DNA from: DATBHZ01 sp036557185 | GTDB taxonomy: Bacteria > Actinomycetota > Acidimicrobiia > IMCC26256 > JAENVU01 | Length of the DNA stretch: 10,245 bases | Direction of reading: 5' to 3' | Assembly: GCA_036557185.1 (NCBI GenBank) | Contig: DATBHZ010000043.1 | Span: forward strand, 1 to 10,245 | Shown: in pieces, positions 6,158-10,245 of the stretch | Numbering within the stretch: position 1 is the first letter of the stretch | How the letters are laid out: every line of letters begins with the position of its first letter | The notes under the pieces: generated by a model | What the model was told of the DNA's origin: nothing | The model's database searches: none | What the model saw: the letters and a program-made list of their open reading frames with translations, nothing else | Made by a program: the position numbers and the translations under genes

Positions 6158-7732
6158 ATGGCCGGGCACGACGCGCTCGTCGACGGGGTCACCGCACGCC
6201 TGCGCCCGCTCGAGATCGAGGCGAACCAAGCGTGGTGGTTGTCGAGCACCGACGTCACGGAAGTGCACGAGCAACGACGTGTCCACGCCGATCTCGCGCT
6301 GCGTGACGCGCTCGCCGACGCGGCCGCATTCCGCGACGTTCGGAATGCGCTCACGGGAACACCGAACGAACGCGAGGAGCGTCAGCTGCGGCTCCTGCAC
6401 GACCGGTTCCTGCCCCAGCAGATCCCCGCGGACCTACGCGCTGAGATCGTGCGGCTGGAGGCGAAGATCGACTCCACCTTCAACGCCTTTCGCGGTCGGA
6501 TCGACGGGGACGATGTCGACGACAACGCCATCCTCACCATCCTGCGTACGAGCCGGAGCACCGGCGAGCGCTGCTCGGCTTGGGAGGCGGCAAAGCAGGT
6601 CGGTGCCGAGGTTGCCGGTCATGTTCGCGAGCTCGCGCGCCTGCGCAACCACGCAGCACGATCGCTCGGGTTCCGCGACTACTTCGCGTTGGCCTTGGCG
6701 ACCGCCGAGCTCGGCGAGGATCGACTCTTCGCGACGCTCGACGCCGTCGACCGAGCGACGCGCGCGCCCTTCGCGCAGTGGAAGGCCGACCTCGATCACA
6801 CGCTCGCTGTCCGCTTCGGCTGCACAGTCGACGAGCTGCGCCCCTGGCACTACGACGATCCCTTCTTCCAGTCGGCGCCGGGCGACGACGCCGTACGGCT
6901 CGACGAGTGGCTTGGAGACTCGGACCTCGAGGCGCTCACGGTCCGGACCTACGACGCGATCGGTCTCGACGTCCGGCCCGCGCTCGAGCGCAGCGACCTC
7001 CAACCGCGAGCCGGCAAGAGCCAGCACGCCTTCTGCATCGACGTCGACCGAGAAGGAGACGTCCGAGTGCTCTGCAACATCGTGCCCAACGAACGCTGGG
7101 CCGAGACCATGCTGCACGAGTTCGGGCACGCGGCATACGACCTGGGAACCGATCCGGAGCTGCCATGGCTCCTGCGCGACATGCACGCGCTCGTCACCGA
7201 AGGCGTCGCGATGCTCTTCGGCCGGCTCGTGCACATGCCCCGGTGGTTGACCGAGGTCGCCGGGATCGAGCGTGCCGACGTCGAGCACGCCGCCTCCCGT
7301 CTCCGCGCCACGCGACGCGCAAGCCTCCTCGTCTTCGCGCGCTGGGTCCTCGTGATGACGAACTTCGAACGAGCGCTCTACGCGGATCCCGACTCCGATC
7401 ACGACACCCTGTGGTGGGATCTCGTCGAGCGCTACCAGCTCCTCCACCGGCCCGACGACAGGCATGCACCGGACTGGGCCGCCAAGATCCATCTCGCGGT
7501 CGCGCCCGTCTACTACCAGAACTACCTCTACGGGGAGCTCGTCGCCTCCCAACTGCAAGCGACCCTCGAACGCGAGTGCCGGGGCCTCGTCGACGAACCC
7601 GCAGCTGGGAAGCTGCTCGCGCGACGGGTCTTCGCAATCGGGCATTCCGTGCGCTGGGACCGCATCATCGAACAGGCGACCGGCGAGCCGCTCGGCGTCG
7701 GTGCCCTCGCGACGGAGGTTGGCACCGGATGA
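6158..7732 (+). CDS. M2-family (ACE-like) zinc metallopeptidase
   Basis: The protein is predicted to be a peptidyl-dipeptidase-type zinc protease of 524 residues. The zinc motif is HEFGH (320-324), with the third ligand E348 in LVTEGVAMLFGRL. Spacings match human ACE closely. His-Ala at 290-291 precedes the HExxH by 30 residues, as H353-A354 does in ACE. E348 follows H324 by 24, as E411 follows H387. K443 and H445 have the K511/H513 spacing. Y453 and Y456 have the Y520/Y523 spacing, shifted by one residue. WHYDDPFFQ (230-238) and PVYYQNYLYGEL (450-461) look like bacterial M2/M3 relatives. There is no signal peptide or membrane anchor, so it is probably cytosolic, unlike ACE. Natural substrates are unknown; peptide turnover is likely. 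An M3 assignment is the main alternative. A gap of 67 bases separates it from the ligase gene. Confidence 0.85.
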   Translation: MAGHDALVDGVTARLRPLEIEANQAWWLSSTDVTEVHEQRRVHADLALRDALADAAAFRDVRNALTGTPNEREERQLRLLHDRFLPQQIPADLRAEIVRLEAKIDSTFNAFRGRIDGDDVDDNAILTILRTSRSTGERCSAWEAAKQVGAEVAGHVRELARLRNHAARSLGFRDYFALALATAELGEDRLFATLDAVDRATRAPFAQWKADLDHTLAVRFGCTVDELRPWHYDDPFFQSAPGDDAVRLDEWLGDSDLEALTVRTYDAIGLDVRPALERSDLQPRAGKSQHAFCIDVDREGDVRVLCNIVPNERWAETMLHEFGHAAYDLGTDPELPWLLRDMHALVTEGVAMLFGRLVHMPRWLTEVAGIERADVEHAASRLRATRRASLLVFARWVLVMTNFERALYADPDSDHDTLWWDLVERYQLLHRPDDRHAPDWAAKIHLAVAPVYYQNYLYGELVASQLQATLERECRGLVDEPAAGKLLARRVFAIGHSVRWDRIIEQATGEPLGVGALATEVGTG

Positions 7733-7787
7733 ACGCAGCACGTGACCGCCGTCGTCGCGCGAGTCGACCACGAGGAGCGCGCATCGC

Positions 7788-7793
7788 TAGCTT
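7788..7793 (+). promoter_or_regulatory. Putative -10 element of leaderless acyl-CoA synthetase promoter
   Basis: TAGCTT ends 6 bases before the ATG at 7800. A loose -35 match, TCGACC (7764-7769), lies 18 bases upstream. No Shine-Dalgarno site is present between hexamer and ATG. It lies in the 67-base gap after the peptidase gene, so the ligase can be transcribed separately. Confidence 0.5.
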
Positions 7794-7799
7794 CCCGAG

Positions 7800-9431
7800 A
7801 TGCAGTTCAACCTCGCCGACCTCTGGGAACGCGTCGTCGACACCGTCCCCGATCGCGAGGCGCTGATCTGCGGCGCGACGCGCCTGACGTACGCCGAGAC
7901 GGACGCGCGCATCGATCGCCTCGCGCACTCCTTGGCCGACTCCGGGATCGGGCCGGGCGACCACGTGGCGCTGTATCTGTACAACGGCGTCGAGTACCTC
8001 GAGGCCATGCTGGCCGCGTTCAAGATCCGCGCCGTGCCGATCAACGTCAACTATCGGTATGTCGAGGACGAGCTCCGCTACCTGCTCGACGACGCCGATG
8101 CCAAGGCCGTCGTGTTCCACCGCCAGTTCGCTCCCAAGCTCTTAGCCACACGTGACCAGCTCCCGGGCCTCCAGCTGTTCCTGAGCGTGGACGACGGATC
8201 AGGAGCGGATCTCGAGGAGCTCGGAGCGGTCGACTATGCGGACGCGCTCGAGCGGAGCTCTGCGACCCGCGACTACGCGGAGCGCTCGGCCGACGACCTG
8301 TACGTCCTGTACACCGGTGGGACGACGGGCATGCCCAAAGGCGTGATGTGGCGCCACGAGGACATCTTCTTCGGCGCGCTCGGGGGCGGAGACTTCGCCG
8401 GGAAGCCGGTGACGGCTCCCTCCGAGATCGCCGAGAAGGCCCTGGCCGGCCGCACGCGTTCCTTGCCTGCGTGCCCATTCATGCACGGCACGGCCCACTG
8501 GATGGCGCTGACCACCCTGTTCGGTGGCGGTGCGGTGATCATCTGTGAGGACCGCGCCTTCGATGCCACACACCTCTGGGATCTGGTCGCGCGCGAGCAG
8601 GTCAACTTCCTCGTGATCGTGGGAGACGCATTCGGGCGGCCGCTCGTCGACGCGTTGGAGCAGCGCGGCACCTCGGCAGACCTCTCCAAGCTCGTCGTGA
8701 TCCTCTCGGGCGGCGCGATTCTCTCGCCGACCGTGAAGGCGAGCCTCGCGGACCGTCTTCCGGGCTGCATGATCATCGACGGCTACGGCAGCTCCGAGAG
8801 CGGTGGGCAGGGCCAATCCGTCACCGTGGCGGGTTCGGCACCCGCGGGAGCGCCGCGGTTCCGGGTCAACGCGCAGACGACCGTCCTCGACGACGAGCTC
8901 TCCCCTGCCGAGCCGGGTGTGGTCGGCAAGCTCGCGCGCAAGGGGCACATCCCGCTCGGGTACTACAAGGACCCCGAGAAGTCGGCACGCACGTTTCCGG
9001 TCGTCGACGGCGTGCGCTGGTCCGTGCCGGGCGATCACGCGCGCATCGAGGACGACGGGACGATCACCCTGCTCGGGCGTGGATCGGTCTCGATCAACAC
9101 GGGCGGCGAGAAGGTGTATCCGGAAGAGGTCGAGTCCGCGTTGAAGGCGCACCCGTCGGTGTTCGACGCCGTGGTCGTCGGCGTGCCCGACGACCGCTGG
9201 GGTGAACGTGTCGTCGCCGTCGTCCAATTGCGCGTCGGCCACAACACGTGCTTCGACGATCTCGACACGCACGTCCGGTCGTCCATCGCCTCGTACAAGG
9301 CACCGCGCGAGCACGTCGAAGTCGCGACCATCGTGCGGTCGCCCTCCGGCAAGCCCGACTACCGCTGGGCGAGAGCCGTGGCAGTCGAGCGTCTGAGCGC
9401 CCCGGATCCAGAGGTAGCGTCCGAGACGTGA
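7800..9431 (+). CDS. Acyl-CoA synthetase, AMP-forming (FadD-like)
   Basis: This ANL-superfamily ligase activates a carboxylic acid with ATP to an acyl-adenylate and passes it to CoA. The 543 residues include the P-loop YTGGTTGMPKG (171-181), the adenine-site motif GYGSSE (328-333), D412 in GDHAR and R427 in LLGRGS for ribose contacts. The hinge and C-terminal domain follow with GGEKVYPEEVE (435-445), and the adenylation lysine K518 lies in SPSGKPDYRW. All catalytic residues appear intact. The start MQFNLADLWERV is typical of actinobacterial FadD-type ligases. Chain length or aromatic specificity cannot be read from the sequence, so no numbered fadD symbol is given. It overlaps the DUF255 gene by four bases (GTGA). 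Its 5' side has a leaderless-type promoter. Confidence 0.93.
   Translation: MQFNLADLWERVVDTVPDREALICGATRLTYAETDARIDRLAHSLADSGIGPGDHVALYLYNGVEYLEAMLAAFKIRAVPINVNYRYVEDELRYLLDDADAKAVVFHRQFAPKLLATRDQLPGLQLFLSVDDGSGADLEELGAVDYADALERSSATRDYAERSADDLYVLYTGGTTGMPKGVMWRHEDIFFGALGGGDFAGKPVTAPSEIAEKALAGRTRSLPACPFMHGTAHWMALTTLFGGGAVIICEDRAFDATHLWDLVAREQVNFLVIVGDAFGRPLVDALEQRGTSADLSKLVVILSGGAILSPTVKASLADRLPGCMIIDGYGSSESGGQGQSVTVAGSAPAGAPRFRVNAQTTVLDDELSPAEPGVVGKLARKGHIPLGYYKDPEKSARTFPVVDGVRWSVPGDHARIEDDGTITLLGRGSVSINTGGEKVYPEEVESALKAHPSVFDAVVVGVPDDRWGERVVAVVQLRVGHNTCFDDLDTHVRSSIASYKAPREHVEVATIVRSPSGKPDYRWARAVAVERLSAPDPEVASET
9415..9420 (+). promoter_or_regulatory. Putative internal -10 element for the DUF255 gene
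   Basis: TAGCGT lies inside the last codons of the acyl-CoA synthetase gene and ends 7 bases before the GTG at 9428. It is identical to the mshD and LLM-gene hexamers. It could give a leaderless transcript alongside translation coupled to the upstream gene. Inferred from sequence and spacing. Confidence 0.5.
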
Positions 9432-10245
9432 ACCGTCTCGCGGACGAAGCGAGCCCCTACCTCCGTCAGCACGCCGACAATCCCGTGGACTGGTACCCGT
9501 GGGGTGAGGACGCGTTCACGCGCGCCCGCGACGAAGAGAAGCCGATCCTGCTGTCGATCGGGTACTCGTCGTGCCATTGGTGCCACGTCATGGCGCACGA
9601 GAGCTTCGAGGATTCGGCTGTCGCGTCGGTCATGAACCGGCTCTTCGTCAACGTGAAGGTCGACCGCGAGGAACGGCCCGACGTCGACGCGATCTACATG
9701 GACGCGGTTCAGGCGATGACCGGCCGCGGCGGGTGGCCGATGACCGTCTTCCTGACGCCGGGCTGCCGGCCGTTCTTCGCCGGCACCTACTTCCCGAAGC
9801 AGCAGACGCAGGGCATGCCCGGCTTCGTGCAGGTGCTCGAAGCGGTGGACGACATCTGGCGGAACCGGCGCGACGACGTGCTCACGCAGGCCGACCAGCT
9901 GTATGCCGCGATCGAGGGCAACACCTTGCGCGGCAGCCGCGGTGTCGCACCCTCCGAGTACCCGCTCGACGTGCTCGACAAGGCCACGGACGCGATCGCG
10001 GCGCGCTTCGACGCCGAGCTGGGCGGCTTCGGCCCGGCTCCGAAGTTCCCGCCGTCGATGACGCTCGACTTCCTGCTGCGCACCCACGTGCGGACGACCG
10101 ATCCACACCCGCTGGAGATGGTGCGCACCACCCTCGACGCGATGGCGGCCGGCGGCATCTACGACCACGTCGGAGGCGGCTTCGCCCGGTACTCCACCGA
10201 TGCGTTCTGGCTCGTCCCCCACTTCGAGAAGATGCTCTACGACCA
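9428..10245 (+). CDS. Thioredoxin-domain protein of the DUF255/YyaL (SPATA20-like) family, N-terminal part
   Basis: The visible 272 residues are the N-terminal portion of a protein normally near 600-700 residues; it runs off the window. Residues 1-165 form a DUF255 thioredoxin-like domain. Family landmarks are LADEASPYLRQHADNPVDWY (4-23), the CxxC site SSCHWCHVM with C49 and C52, and NVKVDREERPDVD (75-87). GRGGWPMTVFLTP (99-111) and FFAGTYFP (116-123) follow. From about 175 an alpha/alpha-barrel glycosidase-like region begins, with GGFGPAPKFPPSMTLDFLLR (199-218) and GGIYDHVGGGFARYS (242-256). The biochemical role of the family is not settled; a redox or cellobiose-epimerase-like activity has been suggested from the fold. 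The GTG start overlaps the ligase stop as GTGA. No better start is seen upstream, and the N-terminus matches family members. Confidence 0.93.
   Translation, partial: MNRLADEASPYLRQHADNPVDWYPWGEDAFTRARDEEKPILLSIGYSSCHWCHVMAHESFEDSAVASVMNRLFVNVKVDREERPDVDAIYMDAVQAMTGRGGWPMTVFLTPGCRPFFAGTYFPKQQTQGMPGFVQVLEAVDDIWRNRRDDVLTQADQLYAAIEGNTLRGSRGVAPSEYPLDVLDKATDAIAARFDAELGGFGPAPKFPPSMTLDFLLRTHVRTTDPHPLEMVRTTLDAMAAGGIYDHVGGGFARYSTDAFWLVPHFEKMLYD

Noticed and set aside
6434..7771. 445-residue open frame on the minus strand
   Set aside because: It mirrors the peptidase gene; high GC at third positions removes stops from the antisense frame. It shows no motifs.
7729..7866. ATGA overlap at the peptidase stop suggesting a further coupled gene
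   Set aside because: The frame encodes an Arg-run-rich sequence that soon overlaps the ligase in another frame. The ligase clearly starts at 7800.
8199..9314. 371-residue open frame on the minus strand
   Set aside because: It is antisense to the acyl-CoA synthetase, whose catalytic motifs are all intact, and has an Arg/Asp/Val-rich shadow composition.
1..10245. New defence, mobile or biosynthetic gene system
   Set aside because: No transposase, integrase, nuclease-effector cassette, repeat array or biosynthetic cluster was found. The genes are mostly housekeeping with uniform composition.

Overview
The window looks like chromosomal core DNA from a high-GC actinobacterium. Composition is roughly 70% GC by eye, with strong G/C preference at third codon positions. 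The best taxonomic marker is a mycothiol synthase (mshD), a family confined to Actinobacteria. An F420-type luciferase-like oxidoreductase and a FadD-type acyl-CoA ligase fit the same placement. A deep lineage such as Acidimicrobiia is plausible, but I cannot establish it from sequence alone. Coding is dense: no stretch above about 80 bases lacks a gene. I see no tRNA, rRNA, insertion sequence, CRISPR array or phage gene.

Layout, left to right. Minus strand, 1-1711: hisD followed by hisC (running off the window), an ATGA-coupled histidine-biosynthesis pair. Plus strand, 1792-1995: a small uncharacterised protein. Minus strand, 2024-2674: nth (endonuclease III). Plus strand, 2700-5093: mshD, rlmN (GTGA-coupled) and a small four-helix membrane protein. 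Minus strand, 5110-6081: an LLM-class flavin oxidoreductase. Plus strand, 6158 to the right edge: an ACE-like M2 zinc peptidase, an acyl-CoA synthetase, and a YyaL/DUF255 thioredoxin-domain protein (GTGA-coupled, cut by the window end).

The most informative pattern is in the start regions rather than the proteins. Seven of the eleven genes have a TAnnnT hexamer ending 6-8 bases before the start codon and no convincing Shine-Dalgarno site; an eighth has the related hexamer CACAAT. This is the geometry of leaderless transcripts, which are common in Actinobacteria. It decides ambiguous starts (nth, the membrane protein) and predicts internal promoters for rlmN and the DUF255 gene inside the ends of their upstream neighbours. 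At nth/mshD the two hexamers overlap on opposite strands and share one TA step, forming a very compact bidirectional promoter.

I found no evidence of a new multi-gene defence, mobile or biosynthetic system. The products are mostly housekeeping: amino-acid synthesis, base-excision repair, thiol synthesis, rRNA methylation and acyl activation. The less ordinary items are the unsecreted ACE-like peptidase, two unassigned small proteins and the promoter architecture.
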